Positions 1-8,911 of a DNA stretch of 64,000 nt are shown here, one piece after another (position 1 is the stretch's first letter; every line of letters starts with the position of its first letter). The stretch is from Streptomyces eurocidicus (GTDB lineage: Bacteria; Actinomycetota; Actinomycetes; Streptomycetales; Streptomycetaceae). The position numbers and the translations under genes were made by a program. The stretch covers positions 310,001-374,000 of the forward strand of contig NZ_LGUI01000004.1 of the NCBI RefSeq assembly GCF_002891295.1. The letters run 5' to 3'. The notes below the pieces were generated by a model. That model had not been told where the DNA came from and did not search any database. It saw only the letters and a program-made list of their open reading frames with translations.

Positions 1-1282
1 AGACGTTCGGGCCCACCAGGTGCACGCCCAGCACCCGGCCGCCGCCCCGCTCCGCGACGACCTTCACCAGGCCGCCCTGGCCGTGCACCATGCCCTTCGC
101 CACGGCCGTCAGCGGCATCGAGTTCACTTCGGCCTCGTGCCCCCGCTCGCGGGCCTCGGCCTCGGACAGGCCGACGGACGCCGTCTGCGGGCTGGAGTAG
201 GTGACGCGCGGCACGGCCGCGTAGTCCACCGGCCGGGGCGAGCCGCCCGCCAGTGTCTCGGCGACCAGCAGCCCCTCGGCGAAGGAGGCGTGCGCCAGCC
301 CCAGGGACGGCGGCGGCAGCAGGTCGCCCACCACATGGATGCCCGGTACGGACGTCTCCAGGCGCGACCAGTCGGCCGGGGCGACGAAGCCCCGGGCGTC
401 CGTGGCCAGCCCGGCCGCCGCCAGGCCCAGCCCGTCCGTGACCGGCACCCGGCCCACGGCCACCAGCAGCCGCTCGGCCGCCACCGTACGGAGCTCCCCG
501 CGGGCGTCGCGGACCGTCGCCCGCACCCCGCCCTCGTGCACCTCGGCGCCCTCCAGCCGGGCCCCCACGCGCACGTCGACGCCGCGCTTCTTCAGCCCCC
601 GCGTCAGATGGCGGCTGACGTCCGCGTCCTCCAGCGGCAGCAGCCGGTCGGCCGCCTCCACCAGCGTCACCTCGGCGCCCATGGACCGGTGCAGCGAGGC
701 GTACTCCACGCCGATGGCGCCACCGCCCAGCACCAGCACCGAGCCGGGCAGCCCCGGCGCGAACAGGGCGTCGTCACTGGTCACGACCCGGTGGCCGTCG
801 GGCTCCAGGCCGGGCAGCGTACGCGGCCGCGAGCCCGTGGCCAGTACGACGCCGCGCCGGGCGGTCCACACGGCGCCCGCCTCGGCGCCGGAGTCGATCC
901 GCACCGTCCGCGGCCCCGTCAGCGACGCCGAACCCCGCACCACCCGCACCCCGGCGTGCGCGAGGTGCCCCTCCACGCCCCGGTGGTTGCGGGAGACGAT
1001 GTCGTCGCGGGTCGCGGTGAGCGCTGACCAGTCGACGGAGTCCAGCGTCGCCTTGACTCCCCAGCGCTCGCGCGCCTCCGCGATGCCGTCGACCAGCTCC
1101 GCCGCGTGCAGCATCGCCTTGCTCGGGATGCAGCCCCGGTGCAGACAGGTCCCGCCGACCAGATCGCGCTCCGCGAGGACGACGTCGAGTCCCAGGGCGG
1201 CGGCCCGCAGTGCGGTGCTGTAGCCCCCGGTCCCGCCGCCGATGACGAGGACATCTGTCGCGTACTCACGTGTTTCAGCCAT
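1..1282 (-). CDS. lpdA: Dihydrolipoamide dehydrogenase-like flavoprotein, 3' end cut by window edge
   Basis: FAD/NAD-dependent disulfide oxidoreductase of the class that reoxidises dihydrolipoamide in 2-oxoacid dehydrogenase complexes. The start ATG at 1282 follows an AGGGTG-type ribosome site. The N-terminus shows an FAD-binding GGGTGG near residues 15-20 and the redox disulfide in GGTCLHRGC (Cys46 and Cys51), the class I signature. A second Rossmann motif, VLGGGAIGVEYASLH, binds NAD, and a third segment (GIHVVGDL) contacts FAD. About 427 residues are present. The last 30-50, including the expected His-Glu pair of the dimer interface, lie outside the window. It is divergent from the LysR gene at 1400, which may control it. 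Mycothione reductase and soluble transhydrogenase are less likely alternatives. Confidence 0.85.
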   Translation of the reverse strand, partial: MAETREYATDVLVIGGGTGGYSTALRAAALGLDVVLAERDLVGGTCLHRGCIPSKAMLHAAELVDGIAEARERWGVKATLDSVDWSALTATRDDIVSRNHRGVEGHLAHAGVRVVRGSASLTGPRTVRIDSGAEAGAVWTARRGVVLATGSRPRTLPGLEPDGHRVVTSDDALFAPGLPGSVLVLGGGAIGVEYASLHRSMGAEVTLVEAADRLLPLEDADVSRHLTRGLKKRGVDVRVGARLEGAEVHEGGVRATVRDARGELRTVAAERLLVAVGRVPVTDGLGLAAAGLATDARGFVAPADWSRLETSVPGIHVVGDLLPPPSLGLAHASFAEGLLVAETLAGGSPRPVDYAAVPRVTYSSPQTASVGLSEAEARERGHEAEVNSMPLTAVAKGMVHGQGGLVKVVAERGGGRVLGVHLVGPNV

Positions 1283-1399
1283 GGCTTCACCCTGCGCCGT
1301 CAGGGATTATGAGTCCAACGCAATGTTTCGATCGGGTCGATGATGGTTCTTCATGGCCCGCTCGTCGGCCCTCGTCGTCCGTCCCGGCAAGGAGAACAC

Positions 1400-2482
1400 A
1401 TGAGCCTGCGGCAGATGGAGTACCTCGTCGCGGTGGTCGAGGAGGAGTCCTTCACCCGCGCCGCCGAGACGCTGAACGTCACCCAGTCCGCGCTCTCCCA
1501 CCAGATCAAGGCCCTGGAGCGGGAGGTCGGCGGCCCGCTGCTGGAGCGGCGCCCCCGGGGCATCGGCCTCACCCCCATGGGCCGCGCCTATCTGCCGCAC
1601 GCCGAACTCGCGGTGCGCAGCGCCGAACAGGCCCGGCGCGCCGCCAAAGCCGCCGCGGGGGCGGCCGGCGGCGAGCTGCACATCGCCTCGCTGCACGCGC
1701 TCGCCGTGGGCGTCCTGCCCCCGGTCTTCGCCCGCTGGCGCGGCGCCCACCCGGCCGTCCGGCTCCACCTCCACGAGTACGCGACCACCGAGGAGCTGCG
1801 CGACCACATGGAGCGCGGCGTGGCCGACATCGCGGTCGGCCCCCGCCCCGAGGACTGGGCCGGTCCCGTCGTCTCCCTGGGCATGGAGGACATCGCCCTG
1901 ATCACCCACGCCGGTGACCCCCTCGCCCGGACCGGCGGGCCCGTGTCGGTGGCCTCCCTCGCCGACCGGGCGTGGGTGCGCTGCGCGCTCGAACCGGTGG
2001 TCCAGGGGCGGCGCTGGCTGGACTGGGTCTGTGCCCGGGGCGGCTTCGCGCCCCGCACCGCCGTGTGGACCGAGCACTCCTCCACGGCCGTACGGATGGC
2101 CGTCTCCGGGCTGGGGCTGGTCGCCGCCCCCGTCCATATGGCCCGTGACGTGCCCGGCGCCGTCGTCCTCCCCGTCGACCCGCCCTGGCGGCGCGAGCAG
2201 ACGGCCTTCTCGCGTGTCGAGCTCACCGGCACCACGGCCGCCTTCGTCGGCCTCTGCCAGGAGCTGGCCTTCCCGGAACCGACCGCTCGGGCCCGTACGA
2301 GCACACCGGAACCGACCGGTCGGGCCCACACCAGCGCACCGGAACCAACCGCTCAAGCCCACACCAGCGCCCCTGAACCAACCACTCAGACCCGTACGAG
2401 CAGCCCGGAGCCGGCCGCTCAGACCCGCACCACCACCCCGGAACCAACCACTCAGACCCGCACCAGCAACGCCACCGGATAG
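1400..2482 (+). CDS. LysR-family transcriptional regulator with repetitive C-terminal tail
   Basis: DNA-binding regulator. The start ATG at 1400 is chosen because AAGGAG stands 6-7 bases upstream and the protein then opens directly with the LysR helix-turn-helix (MSLRQMEYLVAVVEEESF, then TQSALSHQIKALE). A periplasmic-binding-like effector domain follows to about residue 290. The last 70 residues are not a LysR domain: they are six 11-residue copies of a PEPTxxxRTSx unit (2273-2470). The gene is divergent from the lpdA-like gene, the usual arrangement for a LysR regulator and its target. Its 3' end overlaps the end of treY on the other strand by 31 bases. The effector is unknown. Confidence 0.88.
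   Translation: MSLRQMEYLVAVVEEESFTRAAETLNVTQSALSHQIKALEREVGGPLLERRPRGIGLTPMGRAYLPHAELAVRSAEQARRAAKAAAGAAGGELHIASLHALAVGVLPPVFARWRGAHPAVRLHLHEYATTEELRDHMERGVADIAVGPRPEDWAGPVVSLGMEDIALITHAGDPLARTGGPVSVASLADRAWVRCALEPVVQGRRWLDWVCARGGFAPRTAVWTEHSSTAVRMAVSGLGLVAAPVHMARDVPGAVVLPVDPPWRREQTAFSRVELTGTTAAFVGLCQELAFPEPTARARTSTPEPTGRAHTSAPEPTAQAHTSAPEPTTQTRTSSPEPAAQTRTTTPEPTTQTRTSNATG
2273..2470 (+). repeat. 33-bp coding minisatellite, six copies
   Basis: Six tandem 33-base units each encode an 11-residue Pro-Glu-Pro-Thr-rich unit at the C-terminus of the LysR protein. The unit is a multiple of three, so copy number can change without breaking the frame. The last 19 bases lie inside the antisense treY reading frame and form its C-terminal codons. 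Confidence 0.85.
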
Positions 2483-4860
2483 CCCTCCAGCAGCTCCGCC
2501 AGCGCCACCCGCCCCGCCACGGCACGGTCCGTCAGCAGCTCCCGCCAGCGGCCGCCGCCCGGCAGCTCCAGGGTCGTCCCCCGCCAGCCGCCCGCCTCCG
2601 CGAGCCGCCCGCGCAGCCGGGTCGCGACGGACACGGCGGCCCCGGACCGGACGAACGCCACGCAGTGCCCGGCGGCCGGACCGAGGGCGGTCAGCGGGTG
2701 GTACGAGCCGTCGGCGCCGAACCAGTCCGGGTGCGCCCGGCGCAGCCGCAGCGCGATCCCCGTCAGCCGCAGCTTCTCGGCGGACAGCCCGGTGGGCTCG
2801 GCGCCGGGGAAGTCCGGCACCCGCCGGTTGTCGGGGTCGACCAGGGCGGTGCGCAGCCGTTCGGTGCCCATGTACACCTCCGGCACCCCCGGCATGGTCA
2901 GGTGCAGCAGTGCCGCGCCCAGCGTGTTGGCCCGGACGGCCGGGGCCAGCTCCTCCTCCAGCGGTCCGAGCTCCACGTGTGCCGGGCCGCAGGGCCCCGC
3001 CGCCGCGTACGCCTCCACGGCCGCCTCGTACGCGGTGTCCGGCTCGGTCCACGTGGTGCGCAGCCCGGCCTCCCGGACGCTCTTCAGCAGGGCGGGGGCG
3101 AGCCGCTCCGGGTCGGGGGAACCGAGCCCGAAGACGCTCTGCCAGGCCAGCCACGCCACATGCGCGTCGGGCGCGGCCACCCCGGCCTCCCCACCGGATC
3201 CGCTCGTCACCTTGTCCATCAGCTCGCCCCACCGGTGCGGGAACTCGCTCAGGGCGGTGATCCGGGCCCGCAGGTCGGCGCTGCGCTTGGTGTCGTGCGT
3301 GGACAGGACCGTGCCGGTGGCCGGCCAGTCGCGCTGGATCCGGGCGCAGTAGGCGTGGAAGCCGTCGGGCGACACGGCGGGCCGGTCGGGGACGCCGCCG
3401 ACCTCCGTGGCCGACAGCAGGGGCGCGTGCCGGTAGAAGGCGGTGTCCTCCACCGACTTGGCGCGCAGCGCGGACGCGGTCTGGGCGAACCGGGCGCAGA
3501 AGTCCCGGTGCTCCGGCCCGGTCCCCAGACGGCCCAGGGCGGCGTCCCGGACGGTTTCGACCACCGCGGCCTCCTCCGGCACGGCGAAGGCCGTCCGCGC
3601 CCCCTGCGCGGCCTGGTCCAGCAGCGCGGCGTCCACGGGGGCGACGGGCCGCCCCGGGATCGCGTAGGGCCGGTAGACGGGCAGCCGGACGAGGATCTCG
3701 CGCAGGGCGGTGCGCAGCGCCCAGGGGGCGTGGTCGCGCAGCGGTGGCGAGGTCTCGCAGATCCGGCCGGCGGTGCGCACCAGCCGCTCCACCTCGGCGG
3801 CGAGCTCATGGGTGATCACCTTGTACGCGGCGCGGCGCTGTGTGGCGGGCCAGTCGCCGCCCCGGTCGGGCGGCAGGCCGGTGAAGGCGCGGTAGCGGAC
3901 GCCGAGCTCGGCGGCGCCCTCCGGGTCGACGAACAGGCCGTCGAGGTGGCGGAGGGCGTCATAGCCGGTCGTCCCGGCCACCGGCCAGCCGGCGGGCAGC
4001 CGCTCGTCCCCGCTGAGGATCTTCTCCACCACCGTCCAGCGGCCCCCGGCGGCCTCGGCGAGCCTGCGCAGATAGCCGGCCGGGTCGGCGAGCCCGTCGG
4101 GGTGGTCGACGCGCAGCCCGTCGAGCACGCCCTCGCGCAGCAGCTGGACCACCTTGGCGTGGGTGGCGTCGAAGACCTCGGGGTCCTCCACACGGACCGC
4201 GATCAGCTGGGAGACGGTGAAGAAGCGCCGGTAGTTCAGCTCCGTCCGGGCCAGCCGCCACCAGGCCGGCCGGTACCACTGGGCGTCCAGCAGCTCGGGC
4301 AGCGGCAGCCGCTCGGAGCCGGGCCGCAGCGGCAGGACGTGGTCGCGGTAGCGCAGGACGTCCTCGGCGCCGGCCCCGCCGCCCGGCGCGCGTTCCACCC
4401 GGAAGTGCGCCAGCTCCGCACCGAGCCGCCCGGCCAGCACCGGCAGCAGCACCTTCCCGCCGTGCTCCGACCAGTCGATGTCGAACCAGCGGGCGTACGG
4501 GGAGGCGGGTCCGTCGCGCAGCACCCGCCACAGCGGGGCGTTCAGCCGCACGGACGCCGGCAGGGCCATGTGGTTGGGGACGATGTCGAGGACGAGGCCG
4601 AGCCCGTGCGCCCGGGCGGTCCGGGCCAGGGCCCGCAGGCCCTCCTCGCCGCCCAGCTCCGCGCGCACGGCCGAGTGGTCGGTCACGTCGTAGCCGTGGC
4701 TGGAGCCCGGCACGGCCTCCAGCACGGGAGAGAGGTGCAGGTGCGACACGCCGAGGGCGGCGAGGTGGGGCACGGCCCGCTCGGCGGCCCGGAAGGGGAA
4801 GCCGGGCTGGAGCTGGAGCCGGTAGGTGGCGGTCGGCGGCGCGGCGGTGTCGGGGGTCAT
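2452..4860 (-). CDS. treY: Maltooligosyl trehalose synthase (TreY)
   Basis: GH13 enzyme that isomerises the reducing-end alpha-1,4 bond of maltooligosaccharides to an alpha-1,1 bond. TreZ then releases trehalose. About 802 residues, normal for TreY. Visible motifs are TYRLQL near residue 12, SHGYDV near 55, the nucleophile block GLRVDHPDGL near 248, EKIL near 281 and STHDTKRS near 520. ATG 4860 is preferred; an in-frame GTG lies six codons upstream and neither has a strong ribosome site. It lies 42 bases downstream of glgX on the same strand, so the two are probably cotranscribed. The end overlaps the LysR gene tail-to-tail, so the last codons fall inside that gene's minisatellite. Confidence 0.93.
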   Translation of the reverse strand: MTPDTAAPPTATYRLQLQPGFPFRAAERAVPHLAALGVSHLHLSPVLEAVPGSSHGYDVTDHSAVRAELGGEEGLRALARTARAHGLGLVLDIVPNHMALPASVRLNAPLWRVLRDGPASPYARWFDIDWSEHGGKVLLPVLAGRLGAELAHFRVERAPGGGAGAEDVLRYRDHVLPLRPGSERLPLPELLDAQWYRPAWWRLARTELNYRRFFTVSQLIAVRVEDPEVFDATHAKVVQLLREGVLDGLRVDHPDGLADPAGYLRRLAEAAGGRWTVVEKILSGDERLPAGWPVAGTTGYDALRHLDGLFVDPEGAAELGVRYRAFTGLPPDRGGDWPATQRRAAYKVITHELAAEVERLVRTAGRICETSPPLRDHAPWALRTALREILVRLPVYRPYAIPGRPVAPVDAALLDQAAQGARTAFAVPEEAAVVETVRDAALGRLGTGPEHRDFCARFAQTASALRAKSVEDTAFYRHAPLLSATEVGGVPDRPAVSPDGFHAYCARIQRDWPATGTVLSTHDTKRSADLRARITALSEFPHRWGELMDKVTSGSGGEAGVAAPDAHVAWLAWQSVFGLGSPDPERLAPALLKSVREAGLRTTWTEPDTAYEAAVEAYAAAGPCGPAHVELGPLEEELAPAVRANTLGAALLHLTMPGVPEVYMGTERLRTALVDPDNRRVPDFPGAEPTGLSAEKLRLTGIALRLRRAHPDWFGADGSYHPLTALGPAAGHCVAFVRSGAAVSVATRLRGRLAEAGGWRGTTLELPGGGRWRELLTDRAVAGRVALAELLEGYPVALLVRV

Positions 4861-4902
4861 GGGAACGTACGTACCCACTACGGGCGCCGTTGTCGCGGCG
4901 GA

Positions 4903-7029
4903 CTACGCCGGGCGCTGCAACACCGTCAGGCTGCGGTCCGTGAGCGTCAGCCGGTCGCCGGCCTGGACCTTGGGCCCGTCGGTCTCCACCCCGCGCGGGC
5001 GGGCGGTGTCCACCACGACCTGCCACTGCCGGCCGTGGTCCACGGGCACCACGAAGTCCAGCGGGGCGTCGTGCGCGTTGAACATCAGCAGGAACGAGTC
5101 GTCGACGATCGGCTCGCCGCGCGGGCCCGGCTCGGAGATCGCGCCGCCGTTGAGGAAGACCGTCAGGGACTTGGCGTGCGAGGCGTGCCAGTCGTGCTCG
5201 CGCATCTCGTCCCCCTCATGGGTGAACCACGCGATGTCCGAGAGCTCGTCGTGGGTGCCCTGCACCGGGCGGCCGTGGAAGAAGCGGCGGCGCCGGAAGA
5301 CGGGGTGGTCCCGGCGGAGCCAGACCATGGCCCGGGTGAAGTCCAGCATCCGGCGCGCGCGGGCGGAGGAGCCGTCCGAGGGGTGCGGCCAGCGCACCCA
5401 GGAGATCTCGCTGTCCTGGCAATAGGCGTTGTTGTTGCCGAGCTGGGTGCGCGCGAACTCGTCGCCGTGGCTGAGCATCGGCACGCCCTGCGACAGCATC
5501 AGGGTGGCGGTGAAATTGCGCATCTGACGCTCCCGCAGGCCGAGCACGGCGGGGTCGTCGCTCTCGCCCTCCACCCCGCAGTTCCAGGAGCGGTTGTGGC
5601 TCTCGCCGTCGCGGTTCTGCTCGCCGTTGGCGTCGTTGCGCTTGTCGTTGTACGAGACGAGGTCGTGCAGGGTGAAGCCGTCGTGGCAGGTGACGAAGTT
5701 GATGGAGGCCAGGGGCCGCCGGCCGTCGCCCTGGTAGAGGTCGGAGGAGCCGGTCAGGCGGGAGCCGAACTCGGCCAGGGTCGCGGGCTCCCCACGCCAC
5801 AGATCCCGGGACGTATCCCGAAATTTGCCGTTCCACTCGGCCCACAGGGGAGGGAAGTTCCCCACCTGATAGCCGCCCTCCCCGACGTCCCACGGCTCGG
5901 CGATCAGCTTCACCTGGCTGACGACCGGGTCCTGCTGCACCAGGTCGAAGAACGACGACAGCCGGTCCACCTCGTGGAACTGCCGGGCCAGCGTCGCCGC
6001 CAGATCGAACCGGAACCCGTCCACACGCATCTCGGTCACCCAGTAGCGCAGCGAGTCCATGATCAGCTGGAGGACGTGCGGGCTGCGCATCAGCAGGGAA
6101 TTGCCGGTGCCCGTCGTGTCCGTGTAATAGCGCGGATCCTCCGCCAGCCGGTAGTACGAGGCGTTGTCCAGCCCCCGGAAGGAGAGCGTCGGCCCCAGAT
6201 GGCTGCCCTCCGCCGTGTGGTTGTAGACCACATCCAGAATGACCTCGATGCCCGCCGCGTGCAGCGCCCGCACGGCCGACTTGAACTCCAGCACCTGCTG
6301 GCCGCGGTCGCCCCAGGAGGCGTAGGCGTTGTGCGGGGCGAAGAACCCGATGGTGTTGTAGCCCCAGTAGTTGGCCAGGCCCGCGTCCACCAGCCGGTGG
6401 TCGTGCACGAACTGATGGACCGGCATCAGCTCGATCGCCGTCACGCCCAGCTCGGTCAGGTGCTCGATGACCGCCGGGTGCGCCAGGGCCGCGTACGTCC
6501 CCCGGATCTCCTCCGGCAGCGCCGGGTGGCACATCGTCAGACCCTTCACATGGGCCTCGTAGATGACCGTACGGTGATAGTCCGTCCGCGGCGGCCGGTC
6601 GTCGCTCCAGTCGAAGTACGGATTGACCACCACCGACGTCATCATGTGCGGCGCCGAGTCCATGTCATTGCGCTTCTCCGGGCGCCCGAAGTGGTAGCCG
6701 TAGACCGCCTCGCCCCAGTCGACCTGCCCGCTCACCGCCCGCGCGTACGGATCGAGCAGCAGCTTGGCGGAGTTGCAGCGGTGCCCGCGCTCCGGCTCGT
6801 ACGGGCCGTGCGCCCGGAAGCCGTACCGCTGACCGGGCATGACGCCCGGCAGATAGGCGTGCCGTACGAACGCGTCGCTCTCCCGGAGCTCCACCGCCGT
6901 CTCCGAGCCGTCGTCGTGCAGCAGGCACAGCTCGATCCGCTCGGCGGCCTCGGAGAAGACCGCGAAGTTGGTGCCGGCGCCGTCGTAGGTGGCGCCGAGG
7001 GGGTACGCCTGTCCCGGCCAGACCTGCAT
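4903..7029 (-). CDS. glgX: Glycogen debranching enzyme GlgX/TreX
   Basis: GH13 isoamylase-type debranching enzyme that hydrolyses alpha-1,6 branches of glycogen and supplies linear maltooligosaccharides to TreY. 708 residues. The N-terminal CBM48-like module (GATYDGAGTNFAVFSE) precedes the catalytic barrel. The nucleophile lies in DGFRFDLAA near residue 338, the acid/base Glu in AEPWDVG near 376, and the transition-state Asp in CHDGFTLHD near 446. ATG 7029 follows GGGAAGAG with good spacing. It is the first gene of a probable glgX-treY operon; treZ is 3.4 kb away on the other strand. Confidence 0.94.
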   Translation of the reverse strand: MQVWPGQAYPLGATYDGAGTNFAVFSEAAERIELCLLHDDGSETAVELRESDAFVRHAYLPGVMPGQRYGFRAHGPYEPERGHRCNSAKLLLDPYARAVSGQVDWGEAVYGYHFGRPEKRNDMDSAPHMMTSVVVNPYFDWSDDRPPRTDYHRTVIYEAHVKGLTMCHPALPEEIRGTYAALAHPAVIEHLTELGVTAIELMPVHQFVHDHRLVDAGLANYWGYNTIGFFAPHNAYASWGDRGQQVLEFKSAVRALHAAGIEVILDVVYNHTAEGSHLGPTLSFRGLDNASYYRLAEDPRYYTDTTGTGNSLLMRSPHVLQLIMDSLRYWVTEMRVDGFRFDLAATLARQFHEVDRLSSFFDLVQQDPVVSQVKLIAEPWDVGEGGYQVGNFPPLWAEWNGKFRDTSRDLWRGEPATLAEFGSRLTGSSDLYQGDGRRPLASINFVTCHDGFTLHDLVSYNDKRNDANGEQNRDGESHNRSWNCGVEGESDDPAVLGLRERQMRNFTATLMLSQGVPMLSHGDEFARTQLGNNNAYCQDSEISWVRWPHPSDGSSARARRMLDFTRAMVWLRRDHPVFRRRRFFHGRPVQGTHDELSDIAWFTHEGDEMREHDWHASHAKSLTVFLNGGAISEPGPRGEPIVDDSFLLMFNAHDAPLDFVVPVDHGRQWQVVVDTARPRGVETDGPKVQAGDRLTLTDRSLTVLQRPA

Positions 7030-7442
7030 GAGTCGACTCTTCCCGTTCGTCGTAAGGGGATGCTCGGGACCGAACCGGCATCTTCCCCCAACCGAAGTCC
7101 TTGAGCCGCCCTTTCGGCAGATCTTCCCCAAAAGGAGCGCACCCACGGCTCCCTTCGGCTCGTCCGACCGGGTGACTGGCCCGTACCGGCCGCTGACCGG
7201 CCGGTTCCGCCCCACCCGGCACGGCCGCCCCTCCCCTCCGCCGACGGCCCGTCACCGGCCCGCCCGGGGAACCGTCGTGGACCTGCCGCTATGAAACGGC
7301 TCACTCCCGCCGCGCGGGCCCGGGACAACACCGACGAAGGACGGGAGAGTTGGTGGAGGACCCTTCGCGTCCGGGTGCAGGGGCCGCCGCCCGCACAGTA
7401 GTCTGCCTTGATCGTTGGACGGGGGCGGAAGGCGGTGCACTG
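7030..7442. promoter_or_regulatory. Divergent intergenic region, 413 bp
   Basis: No gene is evident. The region separates the divergent glgX and HEPN-protein starts and should hold both promoters. A TAGTCT hexamer about 40 bases before the HEPN gene start is a possible -10 element on the plus strand. No strong hairpin was noticed. Confidence 0.4.
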
Positions 7443-8693
7443 GTGAGCTCGGGCGGGCTGGAGCTGCCCTCTGGAGACAGTTGTCCCGGGGGAGACGGTT
7501 CGGCCGACGCACCACCCGGCGCGGTCTCCGTGGCGCGGCCGATGGAGATCGGCGCGGCACTGGACTGGGACGCCGACGCGTGGGGAGAGGTACGCACCCG
7601 CGCGCGGCGGGCCGGGCGTGCCTACATCTGGCTGAATCTCGTCGAACAACGGCTGCGCGCCGTCGTCGCCGCCGTGCTGCGGCCGGTCTACGAACCGGTG
7701 CACGGCGAGGACGAATGGGTGGTCGCCGCGGCCGGCCCGGCCGGCCAGGAGTGGGTGCAGCGCGCCGTCGCGGTCCGGGAGGTCAGCCGCCGCAAGGGCT
7801 ATCTCCTCGACCCGGCCGACGACAACGTCCTCAGCTTCCTGACCCTGCCGCAGCTCCGCGAGCTGCTCGTCCAGCACTGGCCGTGCTTCGAGCCGTACCT
7901 GGACGACCGGCGCGAGCTGGAGCTGGCGCTGGACGAGCTGGAGGTCACCCGCAACGTCGTCTCCCGCAACCGCGCGCTGTCCGAGACGGTCCTCGCGCAG
8001 GCCGAGCGCGCCTCGGCCCGGCTGCTGAACATCCTCGGCGGCGGCACCGGCGCCGGCGCGCCCTCGGCCGACCGGCTGCCCATCGACGCCGTCGAGGACC
8101 TCGTCGGCGACCGCTACGCCGATGTGGTGGGCGTCCACCCCGACCGGGTCCGTCTCCAGCGGCAGCTGCCCGTGGAGGACCTCTTCGGCAGCGCCCGCCG
8201 CCTCGACGCGGTGGGCATAGGTCTGAACCTCCTCGTCCAGAACTACTCGGGCCGGCGGCTCGTCCGCCTCGCCGAGTCCGGCTGCCGGGCCCGGCTGCTC
8301 TTCCTCAACCCCGCCAGCAGCGCCGTCCGCCGGCGCGAGCGGGAACTGGGGATCAAGAAGGGCGAGATGAGCCGGTCCGTCGAGATGAACATCATGCACA
8401 TGCGGCGGGTGCGGGACCGGCTGCGGGACACCGCGGCCTTCGAGATCCGGGTCTTCGACGAGACACCGCGCTTCACCGCCTACCTCGTCAACGGCGACGG
8501 CTCGGACGGCCTGGCCGTCGTCCAGTCCTACCTGCGCAAGGCCCGGGGCATGGAGGCGCCGGTGCTGGTGCTCCGCGGCGGCGGCAACGTCCTGCGGGAC
8601 AACCGGAACCCCGACGACGGCACGCACGGCCTCTTCGAGACCTACCGCGAGGAGTTCGAGAGCGTGTGGGCGGACTCGCGGCCGGTCTCCTGA
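7443..8693 (+). CDS. SAV2148-family HEPN-domain protein
   Basis: Conserved Streptomyces protein of 416 residues, unknown function. The start GTG at 7443 is taken because GGAAGG lies 8-10 bases upstream. The N-terminal half is helical with Arg/Glu-rich segments (AYIWLNLVEQRLRAVV) as in HEPN/Swt1-like domains. The C-terminal half alternates strands and helices (CRARLLFLNPASSAVRRRE, FEIRVFDETPRF, ending in EEFESVWADS) and resembles the PLD-like sensor domain attached to some HTH regulators; that resemblance is my inference. RNPDDGTH fits a loose R-x6-H HEPN nuclease pattern but lies in the C-terminal half, so catalysis is not established. No membrane segment is seen. It is followed by the DnaQ-like exonuclease in the same direction, after a 218-base gap. 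Confidence 0.75.
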   Translation: MSSGGLELPSGDSCPGGDGSADAPPGAVSVARPMEIGAALDWDADAWGEVRTRARRAGRAYIWLNLVEQRLRAVVAAVLRPVYEPVHGEDEWVVAAAGPAGQEWVQRAVAVREVSRRKGYLLDPADDNVLSFLTLPQLRELLVQHWPCFEPYLDDRRELELALDELEVTRNVVSRNRALSETVLAQAERASARLLNILGGGTGAGAPSADRLPIDAVEDLVGDRYADVVGVHPDRVRLQRQLPVEDLFGSARRLDAVGIGLNLLVQNYSGRRLVRLAESGCRARLLFLNPASSAVRRRERELGIKKGEMSRSVEMNIMHMRRVRDRLRDTAAFEIRVFDETPRFTAYLVNGDGSDGLAVVQSYLRKARGMEAPVLVLRGGGNVLRDNRNPDDGTHGLFETYREEFESVWADSRPVS

Positions 8694-8726
8694 GGGCCTT
8701 TCCGGGGGCCCGCTCGGGACCCCCGG

Positions 8727-8831
8727 GGCGGCCGTTACGGGCCTCCCGGGGCGGTCGCTACGGAACTCCCGTGGCAGCCGGTACGGACTCCCGTGGCGGC
8801 CGGTACGGGACTCCCGTGGCGGCCGGTGCCC
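8727..8831 (+). repeat. 22-23 bp tandem repeat, about 4.5 copies
   Basis: Degenerate copies of a unit containing GGCGGCCGGTACGG and ACTCCCG fill the gap between the HEPN gene and the exonuclease gene. Copies diverge toward the left end. The unit is noncoding here. Confidence 0.65.
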
Positions 8832-8911
8832 CTGACAGGTCGTGGGGCGTTGTCAGTGGGGCGTGCGACGCTGGGGACCAGTCGGGGGAAGCACCACGAA
8901 GGGGGAGCGCC

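Noticed and set aside
2665..7104. Very long plus-strand open frame opposite treY and glgX
   Set aside because: It is an antisense shadow caused by high GC at third codon positions; the minus-strand frames carry the GH13 motifs.
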